Origin: an uncultured Bacteroidales bacterium
GTDB lineage: Bacteria; Bacteroidota; Bacteroidia; Bacteroidales; UBA932
Assembly (NCBI GenBank): GCA_945874155.1
Contig: CAMCFO010000031.1
Location: 1-32,351, forward strand
Length of the DNA: 32,351 bases
Direction: 5' to 3'
Part shown: positions 19,234 to 28,196 of the stretch, piece by piece
Layout: each line of letters begins with the position of its first letter
How positions within the stretch are numbered: the first letter of the stretch is position 1
The notes under the pieces: model-generated
What the model saw: only the letters and a program-made list of their open reading frames with translations
Told to the model about the DNA's origin: nothing
Database searches by the model: none
Translations under genes and position numbers: made by a program

Positions 19234-21461
19234 TTGTTGTACCGTATTGCAAAATAATTCATTGCGCTTTCTTTACCTGATATTATGCTTCCCCCGTCAT
19301 AGGTAGTGGAATTACCACCCTTGTTGACATAGGGCCGGAGCCTGATGCGAAGCTGGGAATTGTCCAGCAATGCAGGGTCTTCAGGCAAAGTGATGCTTAT
19401 GTACTTGGGGGCCGGACACTGCCAGGCCTTGCGGTTGGATAGAACCGGAAAATCCGGAACGGTATAGTCCGAAACAGCCTTCCATAAGCTTCCGTCCGTT
19501 GAATATTCCAATCTCCAATGACGAGGTGCCCCTATGCTCTGTCCCAACCCGTTGAAGACTCCAAACTGCACGGACAGAGGGAAATTGTCCCTGGTGAGAC
19601 CTTCGGTGCTGACTATGGCAGTCCAAGCATTGGCGAGGGTCTTCCAGTCGGAATTTGAATACCAGGCACTGCTCTTGAGCACGAGGGCGGTGGTGGCCAC
19701 ACCGGAGTATGGCTCCCATTCCGACTGTACCCCATAATAGTCCACGACACCATTGCCCCTGTAAGGATCTGATATTTCCCCGTTTTCCATAGGCCCAAGA
19801 TGGGTCCAATCCCTCCACACAAGCATATTGCCTAACTCTCCGGCCCCGTTTATGACTTCCAGAAGCCCCTTGACGGAAGAATCCATCATAGGATTGGCAA
19901 CTGCAGGATAGGTGGAATAGAGTCTTCCGTCAGCAAAGTTCTGGACGAGTTTTCCGTCATCCTGATTGTAGAAATAACGGATTTCCATAAGCAGACTGGA
20001 GAAACCTTTTGAGAAATCCTCTTCGAGGGCGATTTCCTCCTTGGTGAACGGACGAATCTGATATCTTCCTATGTCACCGGTCCCGGTAATATATTCAGCA
20101 GAGACTCCCTCCGAAAGCTTTTCTTCCATCTTATTCTGGTCCCACTCGAAATTGTCGCAGGTCTCGTGGACAATCACGCCCGAAATGGACCCGGAACCCT
20201 GGGGAAGTCCCTCTCCATCCCTTTGCCAGGCGGCGCTCAAATTGGTCATAATGTGGCTATTGTCCCCATTTATATCCCTGATTACCATAGGATAGGAATG
20301 CATCAGGGCGGTATGCCTTATGTCTATGGGCACGAAAGGACCTTTTCGGACCGGAATCTCGCAATCCCTGAGTCTGACATAGGTGTAGATGTCCCCGTCC
20401 GTGAGGGACGCTATGCTTTTCTCCTTCAAAGGCAGATCCGATGGGGCCCCCTGTTCCAGCGAAAGGATATTGGCACGTGTCACTGAGACGATGTCATACC
20501 TCAAAGGGTTTTCACTGCATTTGAGTTCTGTTCCCAGGAGCATGAGCCTTATGTGGTCGTAGCGGGAGGCAATATTGTCCTGAGGGGTGTCAAGAATCAC
20601 CCGGAAGCCGAGGCTACCATCCGCGGACTGAATGTACAGGGTTCGTTCCGAGAGAGTCAAATCCTGGGATGATGCCGAGATGTTCAAGTCTTCTCCTCCA
20701 TTGCCTTGGGCATTGTCTCCGGAAACTATGCCTTCAATGACAAAACAATCTTCCAGTTCCATAGTTCCCTCAAGAGGCTGCATATCCCTCAGGGCAGCGA
20801 AAGACAGAGGCTTAAGCACCATCTCCCGACCCAACTGCTGAATCTGCACCTGGGCGCCCACCTTGGGATCAGATTGGCAGGACAAACTGATCACGGCTGT
20901 CCTGGGTTTATCGGAATTATTGTCGGACACATTGAAACACAGATAGTTGTTAACTTTGTGCAGATTTGAAATCCAATATTGCTCCCCATCATAGTCCACT
21001 TCAATTTCCAGCTCATCATCCCGGTACAGAGACAGGATTTTGACCGAAGCATCCCCTGCGGAAGACTCCAGCATTATGCTCTTGTCCGGAAACAGTATGT
21101 CCGCTGCGAAAAAGCCTTCCTGAGTGAAAACTACTTCCACCACTTTCCTTCCCCTTTCGAGACGGAGAAGTGCAGTACGCCTCATCCCGCGGTTCATCTC
21201 ATAAACCAAATCGAGTGCGCAGTCTCCTGAAGCTTCCACGCTGCGGCTTCCGGTTCCGGCAAACGACAGCCAATCCCCGTCCGTTATGCTGGCAGAGAAC
21301 AGTCCGTCGGAGAGCACCTTCAGGCTATAGGTTCCTTCCTCGGCAGGGAACTTGGGTGCATTATCTTCCACACCGAGTTCCAAAGCCTCAACCAGCCCGT
21401 TTTCGGGAATGCACCCCCAAAATGATGCAAATGCCAGGAGAAGATAACATAACCTTTTCAT
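19230..21461 (-). CDS. Surface lipoprotein with two BACON-like domains and a DUF5689 domain
   Basis: A 743-residue lipoprotein (MKRLCYLLLAFASFWGC, Cys17). A TTG two codons earlier is possible, but the ATG at 21461 is better. Two BACON-like beta-sandwiches follow (about 33-113, ending VVEVVFTQEG; about 116-213, ending GAQVQIQQLG). Residues about 215-500 match DUF5689, an OB-like domain, with FAALRDMQPLEGTMELED and VIEGIVSGD, and a section around AYPMVIRDINGD-like residues. The C-terminal 240 residues form another beta-rich module (WRLEYSTDGSLWKAVSDYTV). In a SusCD operon such a protein placed just after SusD usually binds the polymer at the cell surface. DUF5689 proteins also occur in loci with secreted nucleases, which is relevant to ligand choice. 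It starts two bases after the SusD stop. Confidence 0.82.
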   Translation of the reverse strand: MKRLCYLLLAFASFWGCIPENGLVEALELGVEDNAPKFPAEEGTYSLKVLSDGLFSASITDGDWLSFAGTGSRSVEASGDCALDLVYEMNRGMRRTALLRLERGRKVVEVVFTQEGFFAADILFPDKSIMLESSAGDASVKILSLYRDDELEIEVDYDGEQYWISNLHKVNNYLCFNVSDNNSDKPRTAVISLSCQSDPKVGAQVQIQQLGREMVLKPLSFAALRDMQPLEGTMELEDCFVIEGIVSGDNAQGNGGEDLNISASSQDLTLSERTLYIQSADGSLGFRVILDTPQDNIASRYDHIRLMLLGTELKCSENPLRYDIVSVTRANILSLEQGAPSDLPLKEKSIASLTDGDIYTYVRLRDCEIPVRKGPFVPIDIRHTALMHSYPMVIRDINGDNSHIMTNLSAAWQRDGEGLPQGSGSISGVIVHETCDNFEWDQNKMEEKLSEGVSAEYITGTGDIGRYQIRPFTKEEIALEEDFSKGFSSLLMEIRYFYNQDDGKLVQNFADGRLYSTYPAVANPMMDSSVKGLLEVINGAGELGNMLVWRDWTHLGPMENGEISDPYRGNGVVDYYGVQSEWEPYSGVATTALVLKSSAWYSNSDWKTLANAWTAIVSTEGLTRDNFPLSVQFGVFNGLGQSIGAPRHWRLEYSTDGSLWKAVSDYTVPDFPVLSNRKAWQCPAPKYISITLPEDPALLDNSQLRIRLRPYVNKGGNSTTYDGGSIISGKESAMNYFAIRYNK

Positions 21462-21463
21462 AC

Positions 21464-23161
21464 TCAATTTCCTCCATATTCTTTATTGTCAAGGGCACCT
21501 CCCGAATATGTGATTTGCTCAGCCGGGATAGGCATATATCTGTGATAAGGCCTGATGAAGTCCTTGAGATAGATGCCATCGTTGTAAAGGGATGTCCTCT
21601 CATACCATATTCCCCAACGGACGAGGTCAAACTTTCGCTGGAATTCCCCGAACAGTTCCCGGGCCCTTTCCTTGCGGATTTCCTCCAAAAAGGCTTCTGC
21701 ATTGCCTCCTACAGCTTTCAGACTCATTTCTTCAAGCCCCGCCCGAGTTCTGGTAATATTCAGATAGGCCGCAGACTTGTCATAATCCCCCAGATTCAGC
21801 CAGGCCTCCGAGAGCATAAGCAGAGCATCAGCATAACGGAAAAATTTGGGATTGTTGGAGTCCATAGTGTAATACATTCCCGGACACCAGAACTTGTTGC
21901 CCAGCCACGGTCTCTGAATCGCTGTGAGACTGCCAGCCGTGAGAGAAGAACCTGTCTTGAACCACCTTACGATACAGTCTTCCGGCTTGCGTTCCGTATC
22001 CTCCCGGTCAAAACCCTTCCATCTCCAGGCCAGGGTTCCGGACCCGCCACGGGCTTGGGTGGCTCCCGCCGAATACTCTCCGCTTCGCAAATCCGGGGAA
22101 TCGTAGCTGAGGACGTTCTGGATAAACCAGGTAGTGGGACGGGCTGATACACTGATTCTGGACTGTGCCCCGAGTTCGGGAATGCCGATTCCGGCATAGA
22201 CATCAGAAATTGCATATTCACTTTCATCCCCTTCGTCCACCACAGAACTCTTGGACGGAGTGGAAACCACTGCAATGTAGCCTGCCGACTGGTTTCCGTA
22301 TTCCTCGAAAGTGTTTCCAATCTCCAGAATGCTTTCCGCAGTGTATTTCTTCGAGAAAGGGATATCGGTGAGAGGATAGTCGATTCCGAAACGCCCCGGG
22401 TCTGAACTGTAGTCCCCATATATATCCTCAAGAACTTCAAGCACAGTGACGGCATCCTGCCATCTGTGGTTCCACAGGCACATCTTTGCAGCAAGCATTA
22501 GCCCTACGGGCGCAGTAAGACGGTTCTCGTATGGCGGGTCATAGGATCTTTTCAAAGGCAAAGCCTCCATACCGCCCAGGGAAACCGGCAGCAAAAACTG
22601 CATAAGTTCATCAATAAGGAAGTCCCTGGTACTGTCGGCACTCATCCGCGGCAGAGAGGCTATTTCGGCCCTGTTTTGTTCATTCACACTTTCGGTGTAA
22701 AAAGGCACGTCTCCGAAAGTGCAGGTGAGCAGATAATAGAACATAGCCCTCACCGCCACCAATTCCCCTGTCATGTCCAAGGCCTCGGAGTCTGTGCAAC
22801 CTCCGGACAGACGGCATTTTTCCACTGCTTCCAGCATACCGTTTGCCCTCATAACCCCCTGATATCCATATTGCCAGACTGTTGAGGCTATGGCCGGTCT
22901 TGTCGGTGATATATTCAGAGTCGCCACATAGTTGGTGGAAGAATTCAGTATCATACAATCGGTCTGGGCATCGGTCATCAACCAGAAACTATGTCCGGAC
23001 AAGATGGTCCTGAGCAAGTTGTAACAGGCATTTATACCTGTCCGGCACTGAATTGCATTATTGTAGAAGTCGTCAAGTTCAGAAGTGCTCCTCAAGTTTT
23101 CCTTCAGGGAGCAGGCGCTCATCGTAAGGAGGGCCGCCAATATGATAGCTGTCTTTTTCAT
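21464..23161 (-). CDS. SusD/RagB-family nutrient-binding outer-membrane lipoprotein
   Basis: A 565-residue SusD-like lipoprotein (MKKTAIILAALLTMSAC, Cys17; CSLKEN gives acidic or charged residues after the Cys, suited to surface export). Family hallmarks are the N-terminal helical TPR-like part (NNAIQCRTGINACYNLLR, ELVAVRAMFYYLLTCTFGDV), YPLTDIPFSKKY in the middle and a C-terminal section with LMLSEAWLNLGDYDKSAAYL, then LEEIRKERARELFGEFQRKFD and YMPIPAEQI. It forms the lid on the SusC barrel and captures ligand at the cell surface. It follows SusC by only 2 bases. Length and motifs are complete, with no sign of decay. Confidence 0.97.
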   Translation of the reverse strand: MKKTAIILAALLTMSACSLKENLRSTSELDDFYNNAIQCRTGINACYNLLRTILSGHSFWLMTDAQTDCMILNSSTNYVATLNISPTRPAIASTVWQYGYQGVMRANGMLEAVEKCRLSGGCTDSEALDMTGELVAVRAMFYYLLTCTFGDVPFYTESVNEQNRAEIASLPRMSADSTRDFLIDELMQFLLPVSLGGMEALPLKRSYDPPYENRLTAPVGLMLAAKMCLWNHRWQDAVTVLEVLEDIYGDYSSDPGRFGIDYPLTDIPFSKKYTAESILEIGNTFEEYGNQSAGYIAVVSTPSKSSVVDEGDESEYAISDVYAGIGIPELGAQSRISVSARPTTWFIQNVLSYDSPDLRSGEYSAGATQARGGSGTLAWRWKGFDREDTERKPEDCIVRWFKTGSSLTAGSLTAIQRPWLGNKFWCPGMYYTMDSNNPKFFRYADALLMLSEAWLNLGDYDKSAAYLNITRTRAGLEEMSLKAVGGNAEAFLEEIRKERARELFGEFQRKFDLVRWGIWYERTSLYNDGIYLKDFIRPYHRYMPIPAEQITYSGGALDNKEYGGN

Positions 23162-23165
23162 ACTC

Positions 23166-26100
23166 TTAGAAAACCAGTTGGAAATTCAGCGTGTAGGTGC
23201 GGGGTCTCGGAAAGGACCCGTTGTCAAGCCTGCGTACGGTGGAGGAAGTGGACACATCCGGGTCGAAACCATTGTAGTTTTTCAGCAGGAAGAGGTTCTC
23301 TCCGGTCACCCCCACATTGAAGCCCTTGAAGAATTTGGACCATTTGCTGATAGGAATCTTGTAGCTGACAGACAAGGTCTTGAGCCTGAAGAAGGAGGCA
23401 TCGTGCACCTGGAAATCGGAGGCATTGGTGTCGTCCCAGTTGGGTACCGCTATGTCGGAATCGGGATTGCTGACAGCGTCCCAGGCATTGAGCATATAGC
23501 GGTATTTGTTCCAACTCAGGGAGGAAGAACCCATCCACAATTCGGAAAGATTGTAAATCTTCCCTCCCAAAGAATAGGAAAAATAGATATTGACCACCAG
23601 CTTGCCCCAGAAAGTGAAATCATTCTGAATGCCTCCATAGATGACAGGATCCGCACTGCCCAGATAGACCACATCATTCTGGTCCAGCAATCCGTCCCCA
23701 TTGACATCCACGAATCTGGTTCTTCCGACACTTGAGCCGTTGGAACCGTCAGCGATTGTGGACACGTAGGCGTGGGTGATCTTATTGCGCTCCACTTCCT
23801 CCTGGCTATGCCAGATTCCGGCTCTCTGATATCCCCAGAGGGCATTCACCGGATAACCCGTCCTATAGCCATAGAGATACTGGGTGGAGTTGCGCGGATT
23901 CATAAACGTCGGCACCACCTCGTCCCCGGCACCGGAATCAGTCACGGTCTGGGTGTTGTGGGAAAGGGTTATAGCCGTGTTCCATTCGAAGTTCCTCAAC
24001 TTTACATTTTTGGTATTGAGCTTCATTTCCACTCCCAGGTTGCGTGTGGAGCCCATATTGGTGAAATAGCTGTTGTAGCCGGTCACCTGGGAATCTCTGA
24101 CACTCAGAAGCAGATTGCTGGTGTTGGACCAATAGGCATCCACCTCCAGTTTCAGCCTGGATTTGAAGGCTGCGAAATTAATCCCCACATTAAAGGAATC
24201 GGTGGTTTCCCAGGTGAGATTGCTGTTGGCAAGATGTTCAGGCATAGTCGCCAAAAGATATTTGTCCCCGAAAAGCCAGGACCCTTTGGCAGCGGATATC
24301 GTGGCCATAGACAAATAACTGCTGATTGCGTCATTGCCGCTGCGACCCGCACTCACACGCAGAGACAGGTCATTAAGCCACAAGGCATTACGAAACCATT
24401 TTTCATTATGTAAGGACCATCGGAAGGCAGCCGCAGGGAAAAATCCCCATTTCCTGGATGCAGAGAAATTGGAAGCCCCGTCTCCTCTGGCCGTAAAGGT
24501 GAGATAATACCTTCTCCTGTAATTGTAGTTCACCCTTCCCAGTACGGACATCGAAGTCTTCTCCTTCCTATAGGAAGTGCTGTTAAGATTGATGTTGTTG
24601 TATGTCCCCACCATATTGTAGAACGTGACCTCGTCGTTGATATAGCCGTTGCCTCCGACATTACTGTAGTCGCGAATGTTCATCCCTGCCGTAAATCCGG
24701 CCAAAACCTCCAGTTTATGGGCTTTGTTGAAGGTGTGGGAGTAGGAAAGTGTTGTTTCCGACAGGAATTTCTGTTCCTCATATACGCTTCTGGTTGCCGT
24801 ACCTCCCTGCTTCCTTGCGTAGGCCACGGGCAGATAGGAAGGGGAATATGTGAAGGATTTGTCATTCTGTCGGGTGAATGAGAAGGTGGATTTCAAAGTT
24901 AAGTCCCTGCTGCAGGCAATTTCTATCCACGGTACAATGTTGGTGTTCCATTTGTCAGCCCTATTGGTCACGTGTTTGGCCAGAAGATACGGGTTGTTGA
25001 AAATCGTTCCCTGAGTATCCTCAAAAGAGTATTTGTTCCACTGGCTTTCAGTGTCCAGAAGCGGGCTCAGGTAGATTGCGGCAGCTGTGCTTGTGCCGGT
25101 CAGCGCTGCACCGGTCCTGTTCACGTCAAAATAGACCATATTGAAACGCAGTCCCACTTTTACCACCTTGCCGAGTTTGGTGTCGAAGGAACTCCGCAAT
25201 GAATATCTCTTGTAGTCCTGGCCTATGACTATTCCCCTGTTGTAATTGAATCCGGCTCCGGCAAACCAGTGCGTATTGCCGTTGTTTCCGTTGATTTGAA
25301 GGTATTGCGAGTCGTATATTCCCAACTGGCTGAGTTCCCCGATCCAATCCGTTCCCTTGCCCATAGAGGACGGATCCGGGAAAGGAGGCTTGGCTGTGTT
25401 GCCCGAACGGGCTGCCACAACCATATTCTGCCATGTTGCATATTCTGAGGCATCCATTATGTCCAACCGGTCTGCAAGATGAGAAATACCGGTCGCACTT
25501 TTGAATGTAATTTTGTATTTGCTGTCCTTGAGGGATTTCTGGTCTGTGGTGACAAGTATGACTCCATTAGCTCCCCTGGCACCATAGATTGCAGTTGAAC
25601 TTACGTCCTTGAGAACCGATATGCTGACTATGTCTGAAGGATTGATGTCATCCAGGCTGCTCACTGCATCCAGAACTCCATCCACCACAATCAGCGGTTC
25701 ATTCCCTGCCGAGATGGATCTGGCCCCGCGAATCTGTATATTGGCACTGCTGCCCGGCTCCCCGGTTCCGGAAACGATGTCCGCCCCGGCAATCCTGCCC
25801 TGCAACGCCTCGGCCACCGAATTGACAGGGGTATCCTGAATTTCTTCCATATCCACCACTGCCACAGAACCCGTAAGGTCGCTTTTTTGGGAAACTCCGT
25901 AACCGATAGCAACGGCTGTTTCCAGCTGCAACTTGTCCTGTTCAAGCACCACATTGATTTCGCTGCGACCTTTGACATTTTCCAGTCTGGTCTTGTAGCT
26001 GAGGAAACTGAACTCAAGAATGGACCTTGAATCCACCACAATGCGGTATTTTCCGTTTTCATCCGCCACAGTTCCATTTTTTGCATTGGACTTGTCCACA

Positions 26101-26231
26101 ACCCCGGCTCCGGCCAGCGGCACCCCGTCAGTATCTTTGACAACACCGCTGACCGTAATGTTCTGGGCCGACATTGCCAGACTCACAAACAAAGTAGCCG
26201 TGATGATGATATATTTTGAGATCCTTGACAT
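23166..26231 (-). CDS. SusC/RagA-family TonB-linked outer-membrane transporter
   Basis: A 1021-residue transporter. Order: signal peptide 1-22 (ending AMSAQ), carboxypeptidase-regulatory-like domain about 25-97 (VSGVVKDTDGVPLAGAGV), the SusC signature around residues 107-125 (VAIGYGVSQKSDLTGSVA), plug about 112-225 (ALQGRIAGADIV, IQIRGARSI, YGARGANGVILVTT) and a 22-strand barrel ending in FQLVF. There is no STN domain, so signalling through an anti-sigma factor is not expected; this agrees with the HTCS regulator. It imports oligomers captured by SusD, driven by TonB. It starts 5 bases after the EEP-like gene. At the start of the barrel no frame interruption is seen, so it appears functional. 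Confidence 0.97.
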   Translation of the reverse strand: MSRISKYIIITATLFVSLAMSAQNITVSGVVKDTDGVPLAGAGVVDKSNAKNGTVADENGKYRIVVDSRSILEFSFLSYKTRLENVKGRSEINVVLEQDKLQLETAVAIGYGVSQKSDLTGSVAVVDMEEIQDTPVNSVAEALQGRIAGADIVSGTGEPGSSANIQIRGARSISAGNEPLIVVDGVLDAVSSLDDINPSDIVSISVLKDVSSTAIYGARGANGVILVTTDQKSLKDSKYKITFKSATGISHLADRLDIMDASEYATWQNMVVAARSGNTAKPPFPDPSSMGKGTDWIGELSQLGIYDSQYLQINGNNGNTHWFAGAGFNYNRGIVIGQDYKRYSLRSSFDTKLGKVVKVGLRFNMVYFDVNRTGAALTGTSTAAAIYLSPLLDTESQWNKYSFEDTQGTIFNNPYLLAKHVTNRADKWNTNIVPWIEIACSRDLTLKSTFSFTRQNDKSFTYSPSYLPVAYARKQGGTATRSVYEEQKFLSETTLSYSHTFNKAHKLEVLAGFTAGMNIRDYSNVGGNGYINDEVTFYNMVGTYNNINLNSTSYRKEKTSMSVLGRVNYNYRRRYYLTFTARGDGASNFSASRKWGFFPAAAFRWSLHNEKWFRNALWLNDLSLRVSAGRSGNDAISSYLSMATISAAKGSWLFGDKYLLATMPEHLANSNLTWETTDSFNVGINFAAFKSRLKLEVDAYWSNTSNLLLSVRDSQVTGYNSYFTNMGSTRNLGVEMKLNTKNVKLRNFEWNTAITLSHNTQTVTDSGAGDEVVPTFMNPRNSTQYLYGYRTGYPVNALWGYQRAGIWHSQEEVERNKITHAYVSTIADGSNGSSVGRTRFVDVNGDGLLDQNDVVYLGSADPVIYGGIQNDFTFWGKLVVNIYFSYSLGGKIYNLSELWMGSSSLSWNKYRYMLNAWDAVSNPDSDIAVPNWDDTNASDFQVHDASFFRLKTLSVSYKIPISKWSKFFKGFNVGVTGENLFLLKNYNGFDPDVSTSSTVRRLDNGSFPRPRTYTLNFQLVF

Positions 26232-26236
26232 AAGCT

Positions 26237-27310
26237 TCAGTATTTGAGAGTTATCGCAATAGTCTTGTGAGAGGCTCCGGACACCGGCTCCGGTCCCAGC
26301 TTAACGTCCACCACCGAATTCCAAGCAGAGTTTGATGCATAGACATAATCGGCCCGCCAGCTTTTTCCGTCTTCTGTCCAAGTCGGGTTGAAATGGTGAG
26401 TGACCATCCATAGACAATCTGTGAGGTTATTGTACTGGGCATAGATGTCGGCTTTGAAACGAGGATCCGAGATCGAATCAGGATACCAGTCGGGAGTGTC
26501 CGGACAGGACATTTCCATTGCGCTGAGATAATAGAACGAGCCTCCCACAATCCAGTCAGACTCACTTTCCGGGCGGTCATAACCGCCATTCATCAGATTC
26601 CGCATCATCTCCAACGCAGGTTCATCTCTCGGGAAATCAGCAATCTGGAACATTTTTCCATCCATACTCACAGCCAAAGCTGGCGGTAAATCGGTCTTTT
26701 GTATGCGTCCGAATCCTCTCCCTGATTTGTCCAACATCATAAGACCAAAACCGGTTTCCAGTCCCTCAACCTTCAATCTTGCCACTCCTTCTTCAGACCA
26801 GATTCCGGCAATGAGATCAGCATCAGAAGCCGCTATCCATTTCTCCACATCCTCAACAGTGGCGGAGCCGAAGTTTGCATAGACAACTTTGATGCGCCTC
26901 AGCGGCACGTCCACAAACTCTATATAGGAGTCCTGAACTGTACTAGCTCTTTCTATGCCGTCCGGAAATCCCTGCTGTACAACATACAAAGTGTCGGAAG
27001 TTCCGGCAGAAAGCCTTCGTATGACAACACAAGCCTCACGGGATGGTCTTGGGTTCGCAAAATCGGATTCATTTGACCCGCAAGTAATAGTAAAGGCGGC
27101 TTCTCCCACTCCACCATTTACATCCAGGCTGATCCAATCACAGTCAGTTTCGACTCTCCACTTGTCTGATGTTTTTACCAGAATGCTCCTGGACCCGGCT
27201 TTGGATGTAAAATAAATCTCACCAAGCTTGATGCCGGAAGACGGATAGTCAACAGCCGTGCAGGAGCACAGAGCCAGAATTGCAGCCATTATGATTATTC
27301 TTGTTTTCAT
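26237..27310 (-). CDS. BACON lipoprotein with degenerate endonuclease/exonuclease/phosphatase fold
   Basis: A 357-residue lipoprotein (MKTRIIIMAAILALCSC, Cys17). Residues about 28-115 are a BACON-like beta-sandwich (WRVETDCDWISLD, ending TLYVVQQGF). Residues about 138-357 follow the order of the EEP (DNase I-like) superfamily: RRIKVVYANFGS at the TYN strand (Asn146 kept), DADLIAGI where PDIIGLQE is usual, SDWIVGGSFYYLS at the GDFN strand (residues 253-263), RADYVYAS at the RIDYIF strand, and GASHKTIAITLKY where SDHKPV is usual. The catalytic Asp and Asn of GDFN and the Asp of SDH are therefore replaced, though His348 remains. I infer a non-catalytic, binding member. It sits directly before susC, a position typical of surface binding proteins. 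The fold call is by eye. Confidence 0.65.
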   Translation of the reverse strand: MKTRIIIMAAILALCSCTAVDYPSSGIKLGEIYFTSKAGSRSILVKTSDKWRVETDCDWISLDVNGGVGEAAFTITCGSNESDFANPRPSREACVVIRRLSAGTSDTLYVVQQGFPDGIERASTVQDSYIEFVDVPLRRIKVVYANFGSATVEDVEKWIAASDADLIAGIWSEEGVARLKVEGLETGFGLMMLDKSGRGFGRIQKTDLPPALAVSMDGKMFQIADFPRDEPALEMMRNLMNGGYDRPESESDWIVGGSFYYLSAMEMSCPDTPDWYPDSISDPRFKADIYAQYNNLTDCLWMVTHHFNPTWTEDGKSWRADYVYASNSAWNSVVDVKLGPEPVSGASHKTIAITLKY

Positions 27311-27334
27311 ATTCCCGACTGTATAGTTCCCATA

Positions 27335-28195
27335 TTATTCCAATACCCCTGTTTCCTTGTCGAATCCGGGCAATTGCGATGTTTCCACAATCACATTGGC
27401 CACACTCAGATTGTTCATTTTCACCCTCGGCACCTCAATCTGTCCCAGTTTCACCTCAAATGTCTCGGATGTGGCTGAAACCCTGATTCTGAGTTCCCCT
27501 TTTTCGTAGAGGGCAGGTGGAAGGACAAAGAAGAAACTAGTGTATTTACCCTCTGAGACTGTGGACACCTGGCGGTCTGCGAAATCCAGTCTTATATATT
27601 CATTGCCGATACCGGAGGGGTGAACGATACCGCTTCCGTCAATGAACATCCTGCCCGAAACCGCTTTGTCCGACATCAATTCAAGTCCCTGAATATCAAT
27701 GGCATCATCAAAATGGAACTGTAGCTCCAAAATACCGAAAGGATAGCGGAAATGAAGAAATCCGTCTTCGAGACGGGCAAAGGAGTAGCGGGAAACATTC
27801 ATAAAACTCTCCAAAGCCCCTTGTAGGTGGGGCTGTACTGAAGGCAGTTCACAGGGCATAAACCCGTTTTCCAATTCCATTCCTTCCAACCTCGGACAGC
27901 AGGCCAGTATTTCCTCTCCCTTCACACTTGAGCCATAAAACAGCGCCTGGACCTTGCCGGCATCATCCCTTTTCAAATAGTAAGGGACATTCGTGGCAGA
28001 TCCGAAAACGCCGATGCAGGTTCCGTCTTGCCAACGATTGCCGTATTGTTCCCCCTCGCAGAGTTCGACTTCCTCGATATCCACGGTGAAAACGGTGTAC
28101 CCGTCCGTGGAGATGTCATTTCCTTCATCCACTATAATCCTTTGGCAAGAAGCAGCCACTATGGCCAGCATTACCATTATATACAAGTTTTTCAT
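27335..28195 (-). CDS. Fimbrillin-like lipoprotein
   Basis: A 286-residue lipoprotein. The frame extends to 28321, but the ATG at 28195 gives the lipoprotein signal MKNLYIMVMLAIVAASC (Cys17) and follows the preceding stop by one base. The mature part resembles the fimbrillin-like family: RWQDGTCIGVFGSA, NVPYYLKRDDAGK, EEILACCPRLEG, then a hydrophobic beta-rich section (FLHFRYPFGILELQFHF) and SFFFVLPPALYEKGELRIRV. Such proteins build or decorate surface fibres, or act as surface binding lipoproteins in glycan loci. There is no polymerising pilin partner nearby, so a structural pilus is not implied. It is the second gene of the operon. Confidence 0.7.
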   Translation of the reverse strand: MKNLYIMVMLAIVAASCQRIIVDEGNDISTDGYTVFTVDIEEVELCEGEQYGNRWQDGTCIGVFGSATNVPYYLKRDDAGKVQALFYGSSVKGEEILACCPRLEGMELENGFMPCELPSVQPHLQGALESFMNVSRYSFARLEDGFLHFRYPFGILELQFHFDDAIDIQGLELMSDKAVSGRMFIDGSGIVHPSGIGNEYIRLDFADRQVSTVSEGKYTSFFFVLPPALYEKGELRIRVSATSETFEVKLGQIEVPRVKMNNLSVANVIVETSQLPGFDKETGVLE

Positions 28196-28196
28196 T

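Noticed and set aside
21170..22147. 325-codon plus-strand frame across the SusD and BACON genes
   Set aside because: Overlaps two well-supported minus-strand genes and shows no family features.
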